A program made the translations under genes and the position numbers. 64,000 nucleotides of DNA. Origin: Callorhinus ursinus. Its lineage: Eukaryota > Chordata > Mammalia > Carnivora > Otariidae. Below, piece after piece: positions 12,404 through 24,150 of the stretch (position 1 is its first letter; each line of letters opens with the position of its first letter). Under the pieces are notes generated by a model. That model was not told the DNA's origin. It did not search any database and was given only the letters and a program-made list of their open reading frames with translations. The stretch covers positions 7,559,916 through 7,623,915 of the forward strand of contig NW_020313044.1 of NCBI RefSeq assembly GCF_003265705.1, given 5' to 3'.

Positions 12404-12428
12404 TAAAAACAAAAACAAAAACAAAAAA
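12404..12428. repeat. (AAAAAC)n simple repeat
   Basis: Short hexanucleotide run. Together with the T-rich run at 12040 it forms a loose inverted pair, with no element recognised between them. Confidence 0.75.
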
Positions 12429-12429
12429 A

Positions 12430-14955
12430 CAGAGTGATGCCATTTGAAGGCTAAATCAAGGCTTTGGTTAAAGTTCTTCAGTTTCTAGTAAACAGCAAGA
12501 GCTCGATAAATGGCTTATTATAACAGAATTCTTTCTACTTAGCATTCACTGCCATTTTAGGCAGAAGATGGCTAGTGACTTGTGGAAGAGAAACAGGATC
12601 AAGTTTATGGAAGAACCCAGTCTCTTCCTCTCGTTCAGGTGAGTAAACTGAGTCCACTTTATTCCAACCTCTCTTCCCAGTTCTCATGAGGGTGCCTCCA
12701 TTATCCAAACACAGACGAGCACCCTAGATTTCTCTAATAAAAGAACTGGGAGAAGGAGCAGAAAACTTTTTGTCCAATGAGCCTGGATAATTAATTGCTG
12801 ACAGTTTACTTCCTGTGCTTGGGATACGTTTCTAGAAATAATGAGGAAAACATCTTAAAAAAAAGTAAAAGGAAAAACTGAGGTTATAATTCAGCCTGAA
12901 GGTGCAGGACTTTTTATTTGCCAGTTCAGACTTGAGCTAAGAATCACATAATCTATAAAATACTCAGTTCTTCATGAGTTCTATTAAAGCCATGGATGCC
13001 CAGATGCAGACTATTCTGCTTTGTGTAGTGATTAAATTGCTCTTGTTCAAATGGAATCTGGTTTTACTACTTTTTTCAACACTCAGCCAAATTCTGTACT
13101 TGTGTTCAAAAGGCCAGGATTAATCTGATCTCCAGTGCTATCCATATTTCCTCCTAGTTCCTCCAGCTAAGCACTTCAACTAATCTTTGCAGAAGGGGAG
13201 ATTAATGTAAAAGGAATAATGAAACATTTGACTGATATTAGGTGCTTGTCATCCTTCATTAGCTGCCCCTGAGTCACCTTCTTAAAGCCCTGCAAACAGA
13301 ATAAAATAGAATATGCCAATAGTCCATGTAGCATATTAATAAGAAGAAATGTAAATGGGAGAAGACTTTCATTTTGCCAGAATAAACAGAGCAACATGCA
13401 CCTCTCCATCTCTGAGCTTTTTGTACTTTCTCCAGGGGCTCGGTCCAATTAGCTATTTCATATTAATCACTATTTGTGCAGTTGATTCTTCCTGTGGCAG
13501 CTTTCCATTTTCAGTTGCCCGGAAGATCAAAGGCTTTTGTATTTCTTCAGATACTCTACAGGATTCAAAAAAGGAAAATAACAATATTTTGTGTGTGTAT
13601 TAGAATTTATTCTTTTCAAATTCATTCCATGTTTTAGCACTTTGACACTCAAATCCCTTAAGAAATGTTCAAGCCATACATGCACCTCAATAACTAGTAT
13701 CAAACTTTGCATCTAGTAGGTATTCAAAATAATTTTTTTCAAATGGACAGAGCTTCATTTGACAGGTAAAGGAAATGAAGCACAAAGATTCTAAAGGAAA
13801 AAGAAGATAGAAGTCGTTAGGGATTAAGGTTAGATGAGCTCCCATTTCTCTTGGTAACTTTTTTGGATACTAACAGATAAGCAGACTTCAACAAAAGGTT
13901 TAATACACCTTATACAAGGTATAATTGAGCTACTCTGACCAAATGAACTACAAGTAAAGGTATGTGAGACAAGCTCACATCAATGATAAATTTAAAATAT
14001 TTATAGCACTTGTATTTTCAGACAGTATTTCTTTCAGCTATTTCTGTAAAGTAGCCAAATAACCCAAATCAATTTAGTAATTGTTTTTTTTTCATTTTTC
14101 ATAGAACTATTTGGGGTCGATATACTTAATAAATGCCTTAAAAGGATAACATGTATTGCTTTTTCCTCAGGTTTATACATGAACTAATATTTTAGAGAAA
14201 TTACCCATGTTTGAAGTTGAAAATTTAGATCCAGTCTCTTTTGAAGCATATATGGATATGACACCTTTAGACCTCCCTTTCAAAGAGTTTCTAATCATTC
14301 TTTTAATGATTTGTATTGCATTTTCAGAAGAGCCACCTTATGTTAGCGTTATCAGTCATTTTCTCCTGGAGGATACTGCCTTACCAAAGAGCCTGTATGT
14401 GCTGGTATCACATGCAATATGGTAGATGAATCCAACTGCCCTGACTACAAGTGATTGGAACAGAATGGCTCCTGACTAGATTACCTTTCCCATGGTTTTG
14501 AAATACCATCTACAAAACTGAGTGAGTTGGTTTGCGGAAGCAGGTCAGAATCTAAGGCCTCCCTGTTTTGAGCACCTATAGCTGGCCATGAGTAAAGGAA
14601 TGAGTTGGGAAAGGACAGGAGAGCAGTTAAAAAAAAAAGTGGGCACAGATACAGAGAGAAAATGGGTACAACAGGCAATAATTCCGGCAAAAAGCATCCA
14701 TGACTTTCCCCCATATACTTATGAGAGGCTTCCTTATTGCTTGATTTGAACTACTTTAGACTTCATTGTAATAAGATAATATCTTACATCTTGAGCCAGT
14801 ATTTTCCCTTTTATCTTTTTAGGATGATGGCTCCAACTTCTAAAACCATCAGAAACATATAATTGCATGAAGAACAAACTACCATCTTCTAAAGAGGGAT
14901 ATTGTTTAAGGAGAATTTTATGCTTTACAAATGAAAAGTAATAGACAAAAAGTGG
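12430..14955. other. Repeat-poor single-copy stretch
   Basis: About 2.5 kb in which I recognise no transposable element and no convincing exon. In this window it is one of the longest intervals free of recognisable repeats. Whether that reflects constraint or merely old, unrecognisable repeats cannot be told without alignment. Confidence 0.5.
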
Positions 14956-14960
14956 AATTG

Positions 14961-14984
14961 CACACACACACACACACACACACA
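14961..14984. repeat. (CA)12 microsatellite
   Basis: Twelve uninterrupted CA units; a likely length-polymorphic marker. Confidence 0.95.
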
Positions 14985-15257
14985 AATCATAGAAACCCAG
15001 GTCTGTGAATGAAGAACCCAACATTTCTCCCATATTTGTTTTATGAAGATGAAGCCAGGTAAGTTGAGTCCTAGGGAAAAAAAAGTAGAATTACAGAGTT
15101 TGGGAGACATACTGAAATAATTGTGATGCCCTATTTAATTCAGTAATTCCATTTTCACCAAGTAGACTCATTCAGTAGGACCTGACAGTTTGACATGGAT
15201 TGTTTTAAACTATAATACATTTTAGAGTAAAAAAAAAAAGTCTAAGAATTTCATTTG

Positions 15258-15420
15258 AGAGGTAGCACGGATCATGGGCTGTGGAGGCAGACAGACCTGA
15301 ATTTGAGTCTTGGTTTGACCTCTTACTTCTTTGCTATCTTGAGGAGTTTACTTCACCTACCTCAGGCTGGATTTCCTCATTTATAAATTGGGCCAAATAA
15401 TAAGTGACAATTAGTTTAGC
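15258..15420 (+). mobile_element. MIR SINE
   Basis: Plus-strand MIR: 'gaggcagacagacctgaatt', 'tgagtcttggtttgacctct', 'cctcatttataaattgggcc'. Confidence 0.8.
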
Positions 15421-15599
15421 TGTTGCCTTTTAGTGTTAGGGGGGAAAGTGACTGAAAATATTTTAAAATGTGATCTACTTTTGATGTGAGTCTGAGTGTA
15501 TTTTTATTGAACTTAGAATCTGAAGCATCAGAATATCACCATACATATGGAATTCTATGATCCAAAAGCATTTTCATGATGTATTATGACATTTAGTTC

Positions 15600-15745
15600 T
15601 CCTCGCACACTCATTCACTTCTTCCACAGACATCTGTTAGATGCCTGCCACGTGCCTGATACTGTGCTATTCAGTAAAGATTCAGTTGTGCAGTTGACAG
15701 ACGTAGTCCCTGCCCTCCTGGAGCTTAAAGCCCCCTGAGGCAGAT
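15600..15745 (-). mobile_element. L2 LINE 3'-end fragment
   Basis: 'acactcattcacttcttcca', 'gatgcctgccacgtgcctga', 'agtccctgccctcctggagc' is the L2 3' terminus read on the reverse strand. Confidence 0.75.
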
Positions 15746-16429
15746 TTGGCTATTTTTACATTTTATTTTTTAAGATGATAAAAATAAGAATTAGAGCATG
15801 TAAGGTGGAGTTGGAGAGGGTCAGACCAACATCAAACTTGCAGGTTGACTTTAGAGGTAAAGGGACAATTGTTGTCTTTAGATCTGTGGAGGGCACTCCA
15901 CTTCTGGAACTGAGGTGTCTTAGACAGAATTAGAACAAGTCATGTTTCTACTGAATATATTTTTACTGATTGAGTTTCATTTGCCTGAGGGCTGAAGCCA
16001 AGCTGGTGCTATGATTCATAAGTCTCATTTTCCATATGTTTAAGATTTTCCTTGACAACAGTTGATTAGCCACTCTTGTGATTTTAACTCACTAATGATA
16101 ACTTGACCTGATTTCAACTGATTTCTCTTGGTTCAAGGCTCCCTGGAAAAAGAACTCCATTGAGAGACCCCAGTACAGCAAACATTCTCAGCTTCAACCA
16201 AACTAACCATCTCATGTGCCAACCTGGTGTCAGTGTTATGGGACTGCTTTACAGCTGATAGCCCTCTAGTCCTTTAGTTAAGTAACACACTAGTCCAGAA
16301 TGGAGTAATGAGTTCCCAAATCCTATGCTGCTATAGGTCTGATGATAATGAAGCTCTGGATCAGTTTTACCATCCAAGTCCAAGGGGCTTTCTGTTTATA
16401 TAATTTCTCTGCTTAATGCCCTTAGCATT
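15746..16429. other. Unassigned single-copy DNA
   Basis: Nothing recognised on either strand in about 680 bases. Confidence 0.5.
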
Positions 16430-16610
16430 TGTGCACTATAGATGGATAAAATCCAACTTCCTTAGCATGGAACCAGATCTTTCATGACCTGGCCTTGACA
16501 CATCCTTTTAGAGCCTCATTTTTGACTATTATTTTCCACATTCCCTATGTTTCAACAAAACCAAAATGTTAGCTTTAGGTCCTGGATCCTCTGCCATTAT
16601 ACCACCATAT
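16430..16610 (+). mobile_element. L2 LINE fragment
   Basis: 'aaaatccaacttccttagca' then 'gatctttcatgacctggcct' and 'gagcctcatttttgactatt' follow the L2 ORF2 3' region on the plus strand. Confidence 0.65.
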
Positions 16611-17755
16611 TATGGTGTCTACTATTTCTGCACCTAAAAAATTATGTCTGTAAATATTGACTTGTCATTATTATTCTAATAACTAGACTGTGCTATGATT
16701 TTGTTCTATGCAATCCTCAACTAAAGAATGAGATCCAAAGCATTCATTTAGGGAGAGTGTTAAAAGATGGCAAATGTCATAAGTTCTTCTCCCTGACTTG
16801 ATTTCATCCAGTTGGCTTGTAGCTATTTTAATGAAAACTAACAGAATTCTATTTATCAGAAAGAGGTTATTGTGAGAAGAAATCAATGTGAGGTCAGGTT
16901 CACTGGGAGAGTGGGAAGTTTATAAAGTTGAATGGGTTGGAATATTCTATTTCAGTGAGTGCCATCTAATGTGACTATGATGGAATTTTACAAGACTGAT
17001 GGAGAGCCAGGATATGTAAGTGAATGTTTTACAGTAGTGGGAGTAATTATTAGATTTCTAAGCTGGGAACTAAATGAGTGTTGGGTTTTGGGAACTCAGA
17101 CAATGTCCCACCTCCTACCAAATTATATTCTTTTACAACATATTTGAAATGAGAAGAAATTTAGATCCTATATTAAGATCTTTTGGTAATTTTTCTAAGA
17201 ACAAGACATTTTCTATTAAAATAGTGCAACTGTCTGGCTCTCTGCCTCAATTTACTGAATTCTATCTTTGGTCAGGAAAAGTCCTTATAAAATAAACAAA
17301 TGAAAGTTGATAATACTACATTGCAGGGGGTGATATTAAGCTAAATCCTATAAACACAGATCCTAATAGTTACAAGTATTCATCAAGCATCCAGAAACTC
17401 CTATTTTAGTATTCAGTGATAATGATCTGGTCTATAAAAATAAAAGATATTTTCAAAATCTGTCAAGCACATCCCCTTAAAATCACTTTAAAAAATATTC
17501 CACATTTAACATTGTTCACATTGAAATATTTAAACTGAGAAGCATTTTGATCAGTAAGAATATTAGGAAGACAATCATGGTAAACTGAATAATCTTGGAT
17601 GGCTTAATAGTGATGATCTTGACTGCATCCACATTTACTTTTTTCCATCCTTCTTAAAATAATCATCCTTTTCAGTTCAAAGTCTACAAGACAGGTATGA
17701 CTTTTTTGGAATTCATTCTATAGTAGATAATGTTATTTCCAGGTCAACTCAATAT
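16611..17755. other. Unassigned single-copy DNA
   Basis: No gene or repeat recognised. Short open frames only (at most 73 codons). Confidence 0.5.
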
Positions 17756-17759
17756 TCAT

Positions 17760-17949
17760 GGTAAATGACTAAGGGTGACCTTGAGAGAGTTATTCAACTT
17801 TGCTGAATCTCCATTTATTCCTCTGTAAAATTAGGGGGTAATACCAGTACCTGCCTCATAGGGTTGTAATAAGGATTAAGTGAATTAATACACAGCATGT
17901 AAAGGCTTAGAAGAGTGATTGGCACATAGTAATTTCTTAGTAAATGACA

Positions 17950-17950
<1 letters not shown>
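17760..17950 (+). mobile_element. MIR SINE, 3' half
   Basis: 'cctctgtaaaattagggggt', 'ctgcctcatagggttgtaat', 'agtgattggcacatagtaat' is a well preserved MIR core and 3' end. It runs directly into a (TTA)n repeat. Confidence 0.85.

Positions 17951-17990
<40 letters not shown>
17951..17990. repeat. (TTA)13 microsatellite
   Basis: Thirteen TTA units expanded from the 'gttattatta' tail of the adjoining MIR. Confidence 0.95.
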
Positions 17991-18109
17991 GACCCAGAGC
18001 AAAAGCAGAGTTGTTGTTTTATTTTTCAAAGAAATAAGTAAACTTTAGAAGCATGAAAGATCCCAAGTGAGACATATTATTTCTCAGAACCTGTGTTCAG
18101 ATATCATTA

Positions 18110-18240
18110 TGTCTTCCCTGCATTGCTGCCACAGGCTTCTAACTGACATTCCAGTTTTACATCTCTCCAAAGATACTCATCCAGAGTGATCCTTTTATAA
18201 CTTAGATCTTTGTAGATCTGATCCTTCACACCACTCCAAC
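18110..18240 (+). mobile_element. L2 LINE fragment
   Basis: 'gccacaggcttctaactgac' followed by 'catccagagtgatcctttta' and 'tctgatcc' resembles the L2 region just upstream of its 3' end. Diverged; edges uncertain. Confidence 0.5.
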
Positions 18241-18637
18241 TTTCTCTCTGGTATTTAATGTTTTCTGACAGAAACACACTCCATTCCACTCCCATCACTC
18301 CTCTCTTCCAATACCCAACCCACACATCTACATAAATTGACCTAGAGAATTCTGACCAATTGTTCAAGCCAAGCACAGACTTCACAATTTATCCAGGAAT
18401 TTTTTTTTTTGATCTTTTTCAGTCATGTCTCTAAGTACCTCATTTATGCTCCTTGGCACCTTGCACATCCCTGTATCAAGCTAGATCACTAACATATTAT
18501 CTGTTGTATCTATTGCACAAGTAATAGTGAATTCACTTTTCTAGCAAAACCCCAAAGAAATAGGGGCAACAAAATTGGGCATACTATAAATAATCACTAA
18601 AATATTTACTGAAATTGAAAGCTCAATGGAATTTTTT

Positions 18638-18653
18638 AATTTTTTTAAAGATT

Positions 18654-18684
<31 letters not shown>

Positions 18685-18835
18685 TTTGAGAGACAGAGAG
18701 AGCAGGGGCAGAGGAAGAGGAAGAAGCAGACTCCCCGCTGAGCAGGGAGCTGACATGGGGCTTCATCCCAGGACCCTGAGATCGCGACCTATGCCGAAGA
18801 GAGATAGTTAACCAACTGAGCTACCCAGGCGCCCC
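18638..18835 (-). mobile_element. CAN-SINE
   Basis: Reverse-complement CAN-SINE with an expanded (TTTA)n tail (about 18651-18687), then 'ctccccgctgagcagggagc' and 'ctgagctacccaggcgcccc'. An imperfect target duplication flanks it ('ctcaatggaat' at 18622 and 'ctcagtggaat' at 18836). Confidence 0.95.
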
Positions 18836-19079
18836 CTCAGTGGAATATTTTTAAAAGGAGTATGTACATATCATTACTATCATGCTGAATATTCATGTTT
18901 TAAGATGAGCCACATGATGGTATTACTGTGGTGTATAAAAGAACGGTGAAATATGGACATGAAAGAATAGTAATCAACATGCAGCCCCAACACAACATGC
19001 CCATCACCTTTTCCAAGACAACCCTCTTGATTGCTATAATCTAACCACATTGAATACTATGTGATACTCTGCGCTTACC

Positions 19080-19295
19080 TTCTATATGCCAAAGCCTCTC
19101 AGCATTTACATAAGATGCTCCCTTTGCCCAGAATGCACGCTCCACATTTCTCTGCCTGGTAAAGAACCTACTCATGCACAGAGCAGCCCACATGTCACCT
19201 TCCTAGCCATATCTCAGAACAAATCCTGATCTTTCTCCACATCCATCTCTATTCAAAAGAGTTATTCAGCTTCCTGTTAAAATTAGTGCACACTT
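19080..19295 (+). mobile_element. L2 LINE fragment, first part
   Basis: 'ctccctttgcccagaatgca' and 'cacatgtcaccttcctagcc' follow the L2 ORF2 3' region. The copy is interrupted by a DNA-transposon fossil and resumes at about 19500. Confidence 0.65.
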
Positions 19296-19499
19296 GTCTG
19301 TCCAGTACGGTAGCCACTAACCAATAACTGTGTGCTGCTATGTAAATTTAAATTAATATTAAATAAAATTTAAAATTCAATTGCTCAGTCACATTAGCCA
19401 GATTTCAAGTGCTCAGTCATCACATATGCCTAGTGGCTAGCATATGGAGCAGTGCAGAATATTTCTGTCAAGTTCTACTAGAAAGTACTAGTTTATACC
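19296..19499. mobile_element. Ancient non-autonomous DNA-transposon fossil inside L2
   Basis: 'ccagtacggtagccactaac' at the left and 'gcctagtggctagcatatgg' toward the right are inverted relatives, the palindromic layout I recall for a mammal-wide MER element whose consensus contains 'tagccacatgtggctattt'. It sits within an L2. I do not assert the family name. Confidence 0.55.
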
Positions 19500-19545
19500 T
19501 TGTGACTAGTACACTGTCACATATAGGCACTCAATAAGTACTCTA
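19500..19545 (+). mobile_element. L2 LINE fragment, second part
   Basis: 'tgtcacatataggcactcaa' then 'taagtactctatgatagaat' is the L2-type 3' terminus, completing the copy that stopped at about 19295. Confidence 0.55.
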
Positions 19546-19939
19546 TGATAGAATGGATGTTGAAGAAACTGGTTTCTCTGTTATATTCCTTGCATCTGTC
19601 AAGAAATAGATTTCAGCTCCACTGTTTCAAGCGAAGATAGTTAAAATAAAAGCCTACTTCTGAGGTATTGCATGGTTAATGGAATAAACAAGAAATGCTG
19701 AGTCACTCAGAGAATAGCAGCAATCCAAGTTACTACCACCAGGAGAGCTGAAGCAGGAAGAATGGATTTATTTGACAAAATAAAAATACTCCTAAGTTTG
19801 AAGGCTTCCACCCTTCAAGGGAGAAGGAACCAGTATTGCCCAGGACCCGGTGAGAGCTGGAGCTTAGGAAGAACGGAGGATGGAAGGAGCAGCCATGGAA
19901 GCCGGAGGCACTGCCAGAAGCTGGATGTCCAAGCGGGGA

Positions 19940-20090
19940 GGAGTGAGAGAGAAAATGTCGCCCATCTGAGCCTCCCGCCAGAAATACGATTGGCTGAACT
20001 CATCTTGAAGCCAGTTGGTAAGGGAGTAATTCACTGGCATTAGCGTCCCTCCCAGAGCACAGACGAAATGCAGAGAATGAATCTATGGTG
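19940..20090. repeat. Probable interspersed repeat, family not assigned
   Basis: 'gatggctgaactcatc'-like text around 19985-20070 ('gccagttggtaagggagtaa', 'cactggcattagcgtccctc') matches a pattern I recall from many mammalian loci, but I cannot name the family. It is GC-richer than its surroundings. A 93-codon frame (19762-20043) overlaps it and has no recognisable domain. Confidence 0.3.
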
Positions 20091-20144
20091 TAGGAAAGTC
20101 TTAACGAATAGCCATATTGCTTAATTTATCTGTTTGTTTTTCTC

Positions 20145-20265
20145 ACCTGCAAGACTGAGATCACCCTAAGTTAAGGACTGTACCTTACTCACCTGCACCG
20201 CAGAGCACAATGCATGACACAGTGGGTGTTCAATAATGGCTGTTGAATAAATGAAGTAATCTCCA
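20145..20265 (+). mobile_element. L2-type 3' end
   Basis: 'aaggactgtaccttactcac', 'catgacacagtgggtgttca' and 'ttgaataaatgaa' are the usual plus-strand L2 terminus. Confidence 0.7.
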
Positions 20266-21004
20266 TCCTTTCTATATTAGGCGGCTGTTTTCAGAAGTTA
20301 GGGTCACAATCTGTGTGGACTGCTGCCTTCATTTTATTATGGTATATACATGGCCTCAAACCCTGGATTTATTTGACAAAGGGAAAATACTCCTTCATAT
20401 TGTTTTAACCTTTGAAACCATGGTTTCTGGTTTTGATGCAATTGTCAATATATTCTCTGACAGGCTTAGCAAATATGCTGTTTTCATTTTCCCTGGCATA
20501 TATCTTATCCTGATGGCACAAGCTGCTGACAAGCCAGTCCCCAACAGAACAATGTGATCAAACACTCAACAAAAATACCACTTTCTTGAACAATAAGGCA
20601 CCATCTGCTCTTAGATCTCCTGGCAGAATTTCTGAGAAAAGGGACTAAGTCAAGAAGGAGGAACACCACACCACAAAACATGGCTTAAAAACAACACAAC
20701 AAAGAACCTGGGTAGTAAATGGGGAGGGGTGGTAATGTTTCATGTCAACAGAGACATGTTCCATTTCAGTTTTATTTTGTTTTCCAATGTGGCATGCATG
20801 AAGTGAAACTCCACATAATTGCTCACATTCTGTGATCACACTTGAGTTGTTTTTATATAACTTTATAGCACTCAAGTTCTATTAACTTTGATTTCTGTGA
20901 TATCCCAGCAAAGTTCCCATCACTGTGTGTGTTTTGAGGACTGAGATTCAGGTAGAATTGGAGTAGGATCTCTGATCTGTTGCCATAGTACACTTCCTTT
21001 TAGT
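20266..21004. other. Unassigned single-copy DNA
   Basis: No gene or repeat recognised, apart from a 17-base word at 20364-20380 that also occurs at 19763-19779. Confidence 0.5.
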
Positions 21005-21190
21005 AACATTGGTAATAACAATAACCAGGACCACTTACAGAGTGCTTTCTGTGTGCCACTGTGGGAAATGGCCCAGCTGCATTAGCTCACTGTAGACATG
21101 AAGAAACTGAGACCCAGGGGTGTTAAGAAATTTGCCAAAGATGTCACAGTTAGTTGGTCAAACTAATGTCCTTAACCATTACACTGTTAA
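21005..21190 (-). mobile_element. MIR SINE
   Basis: Reverse-strand MIR: 'agtgctttctgtgtgccact', 'catgaagaaactgagaccca', 'ttgccaaagatgtcacagtt'. Confidence 0.75.
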
Positions 21191-21499
21191 CTTTTGACCT
21201 CTTTTGTATGAATTGGAATTGGAATTAATTGGAATCGTTGGAACGGCTGCAAGAAATCTCTTCCTTATTTCTAAAATGTGTACTTTTGATATTATCAATT
21301 GGCTCTCTCAACATTAAACTGTGCACACTTACAAAAGCTAAAGTACTCTAAGTAGCACTCACTTTATTAAAATACAAAAGCTTATCATATATTTCTATCT
21401 GCAGAAAGACCATGTTAGAATGCTTTAATAGAAGCGATGACCACGCTTTTATGGAGAGTAACTATTGCAAACCAGTGGTCATTTCCAAGTGTCAATCCT

Positions 21500-21686
21500 G
21501 GGACGCCTGGGTGGCTCAGTTAAGCAGTTGCCTTCAGCTCAAGTCATGATCCCAGGGCCCTGGGACCGAGTTCCACATCGGGCTCCCTGCTCGGCGGGAA
21601 GCCTGCTTCTCCCTCTGCTTGTGCGTGCTCACTCTCTCTCTCTTTCCCTCTGACAAATAAATAAAATCTTTTAAAAAAAAAACCTA
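21500..21686 (+). mobile_element. CAN-SINE
   Basis: Plus-strand copy: 'ggacgcctgggtggctcagt', 'catcgggctccctgctcggc', (CT)n, 'caaataaataaaatctttt' and poly(A). A 13-bp target duplication with one mismatch (aagtgtcaatcct / aagtgtcaatact) lies at 21487-21499 and 21687-21699. Confidence 0.95.
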
Positions 21687-22004
21687 AAGTGTCAATACTT
21701 TTAAAATCAATTGTTCCTAGAAAATGGAATTCTTTTTCATTCAGATTGGTTTTTGTATTCAAAGAAATATGGCATTCATAGGATATGTCCAGTCCTATTT
21801 GTGGAATCTACATGTACTTGAACAAAAGTAGTTTTTTCTTAAGTAATCCAACAGGTTCTGATGACAGAGGTATGCAGTATCTGAAAATATGTCAGTATAT
21901 GGTCAAAGTCCATTAAATGGTCCAGCAGCTGGGAGGGAGAAGAACTCCCCTGAAGATCCAAAGTCACCAGGTAAGGTTTAGTAAGGGGGTCATTAGAGTA
22001 GTTC

Positions 22005-22165
22005 TTCATTCTTGGACGCAGTATTTAACCTCTCTGAGCCTCCATTTTCTCATCTATATGTGGGGATCATAGTGGCCTACATCACAATGTTTCTATGAGT
22101 TACAGACATGAGAGCCTAAGTTATCTCCCATCGTCCCTGATAGCCAGTAGGTGATCAACAAATGT
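22005..22165 (+). mobile_element. MIR SINE
   Basis: 'taacctctctgagcctccat', 'ttctcatctatatgtgggga', 'acatgagagcctaagttatc' follow the plus-strand MIR. Confidence 0.75.
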
Positions 22166-22539
22166 GGTGGAGTATAAGCTGTGTCTTAAAGACACAAAGA
22201 CTCCAGGTTGATCTTAACAGACTCATTTAACCTTTATCTTACAGACTTTGGATGACAGAATTTTCCTTAGAACTCCTCCTTTCTCCCTTCGAAACTCATC
22301 TATCAAAATTTAATTTAGACCTTCTCAACCTTTAGGAACAATTTTGGATGCCTATGGAACATGCTATTTTGGTGATGCTTACAGATTTTTTTTTTTACAC
22401 ATTACACATTAGCGTTAATTTTATCCTCAACTTCCCGTTCCCTAATTTTATGTTATAACTTGCCAAGCCTAATATCCATTAAAACTATGTTACTGGTTCC
22501 TATAGCTTTGCTTGATGCTACTCGCTCAGTCATTTATGT
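22166..22539. other. Unassigned single-copy DNA
   Basis: Nothing recognised in about 370 bases. Confidence 0.5.
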
Positions 22540-22980
22540 AACACTAAGCAGTACACAAATCAAGTCCAAACTCTCATAGAACTTGCATTTTATTTGAAGA
22601 GGACAGACAATAAATGAGCACATAAAATACAGAATATTTCATGTGATAGTGTTAAGAAGAAATATAAATCACAGTAATGGGATAGAGAGTAGGCAAAGGC
22701 ATTGTTTTGGAAGAAATGGGAATGAGGGAAAGTGTTTCATTTAATATTTACAAATCTGAGTAAAGTGAGGAATAGTCTTTAGAGGCCCCAGGAGATAAGG
22801 GTTACAGGAAAGGCAAGGGTCCAGGGTACTGCTCTAAGCTAGGAGTATGCAGGCAGCCAGTGTGGCTTGAGCAGAACGTGAGAAGGGAGAGTGACAGCAA
22901 GGGAGGGAAGAGAGATCAGAAAGCCATTAAGTGAAATGGGAAGGCACTTAGAGGGTTTGGGTGGAAGAGGTAGCAGATAC
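22540..22980 (-). mobile_element. L2 LINE, first part
   Basis: Reverse-strand L2: 'ccaaactctcatagaacttg', 'gaggacagacaataaatgag', 'gccagtgtggcttgagcaga'. The expected continuation is displaced to about 23325 by an L1 fragment. Confidence 0.7.
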
Positions 22981-22984
22981 GATC

Positions 22985-23300
22985 TACAATTTAAAAGACT
23001 CTGCACAAAAAATACTCAGTATCATTTAGTCGTTAAAGAAATACAAGTGAAAATCACCAAAGGATATCATTATACATCTATTAGAATGGTGAAAACTAAA
23101 GACTGACCATACCAAGTGTTGGTGAAAATGTATAAAGTGACTTGGTGCGCCCATGCCCTGCTGGATAAATGTAAATGGCACATCCACTTTGGAGAACAGC
23201 TTAAACATACACCTACCACATGACTTAGTCATTCCATTTCTAGGTGTTTATCTAAAATAAATGAAGATATATATTCACACACAGACTGGCAAAAATAAAT
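22985..23300 (+). mobile_element. Ancient L1 ORF2 C-terminal fragment
   Basis: 'aaaatcaccaaaggatatca' then 'ttagaatggtgaaaactaaa', 'aagtgttggtgaaaatgt' and 'ccatttctaggtgtttatct' match the L1 ORF2 C-terminal coding region, comparable with 9160-9390. It is inserted in an L2. Confidence 0.75.
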
Positions 23301-23324
23301 AAAGAATCTCCACTAGCCCCCGTG

Positions 23325-23450
23325 AGAAGGATAGGCTACAGTTCTATCAGGTGCAAGCAGAAAGACCAGTTAAGACAGTGTTGCAGTAGTCCCTGTGAGA
23401 GGTAATATGAGACTGGCCCTGAGTCAGAGATGATTCTAGCATCTGAGGCC
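23325..23450 (-). mobile_element. L2 LINE, second part
   Basis: 'cagaaagaccagttaagaca' then 'gttgcagtagtccctgtgag' continues the reverse-strand L2 that stopped at about 22980. Confidence 0.65.
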
Positions 23451-23984
23451 TGGACAAGCCTTACTCACAAAGAGGAGATCCCTGGGATATTATAAGCCCT
23501 TAAATTGCAGTAATTCCCAAGTCCCCTTCTTCCGTTTTTGTCATCCTCCTGGCACAATACCTCAACTTACAAAATTCATACATGGGAGAGGGGGAGATAG
23601 AGGTGAAAGTAGGTCCAATCAAATAGACCATTAACAGATTCTTTAGTGCAACTAATGCCTACCCTCAATAATCCTAATAGTTGTTTGTATCAGATTGAAA
23701 ATGATAGGAATTCTCCTCCCTTCTCACCCTATCTCATGGTGTGATAGAGGACTCTGATTAGATCGTCACAGTCTAAAGACCTATTCGTTTATAAGGTATT
23801 CTATCAATTTCCTGGGAATGAACAGAGCTGTCCTATTCCAGAAAGAATGTTCTGCAGAGTTTAGGTAAGAGTGACAAATTTAAAGTGTTCTAAGTTTTCT
23901 CTCATTCTTTTCATCAAACTATTCGAGTTTTAAATAACTCAATTCCCTAGAGTTATTCTGTTTTATCTAGGAAGGTCAATATAG
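23451..23984. other. Unassigned single-copy DNA
   Basis: No feature recognised. Confidence 0.5.
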
Positions 23985-24150
23985 TACAGAGTAAGTTACA
24001 GCGTCTGAGTTCAAAACCCTTCCTGCCACTTATTGCCACCTACTGCCAAGGGTACTGAATAAACTTCTCATATACCTGAGCCCCATGTTTCTCATCAGGA
24101 AAATGAGAACAGTATTAGCACCTCTAAGTAATTTCAAAGCACCTACCCTA
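23985..24150 (+). mobile_element. MIR SINE
   Basis: 'gttcaaaacccttcctgcca', 'tgtttctcatcaggaaaatg', 'agaacagtattagcacctct' follow the plus-strand MIR; diverged. Confidence 0.65.

Noticed and set aside
12040..12428. Inverted T-rich and A-rich runs as ends of an unnamed transposon
   Set aside because: Simple hexanucleotide repeats without target duplications or structured ends.
14207..14425. 72-codon frame in repeat-poor DNA (14207-14425) as a small gene
   Set aside because: No domain, no promoter or splice context that I can support, and length within chance for AT-rich DNA.
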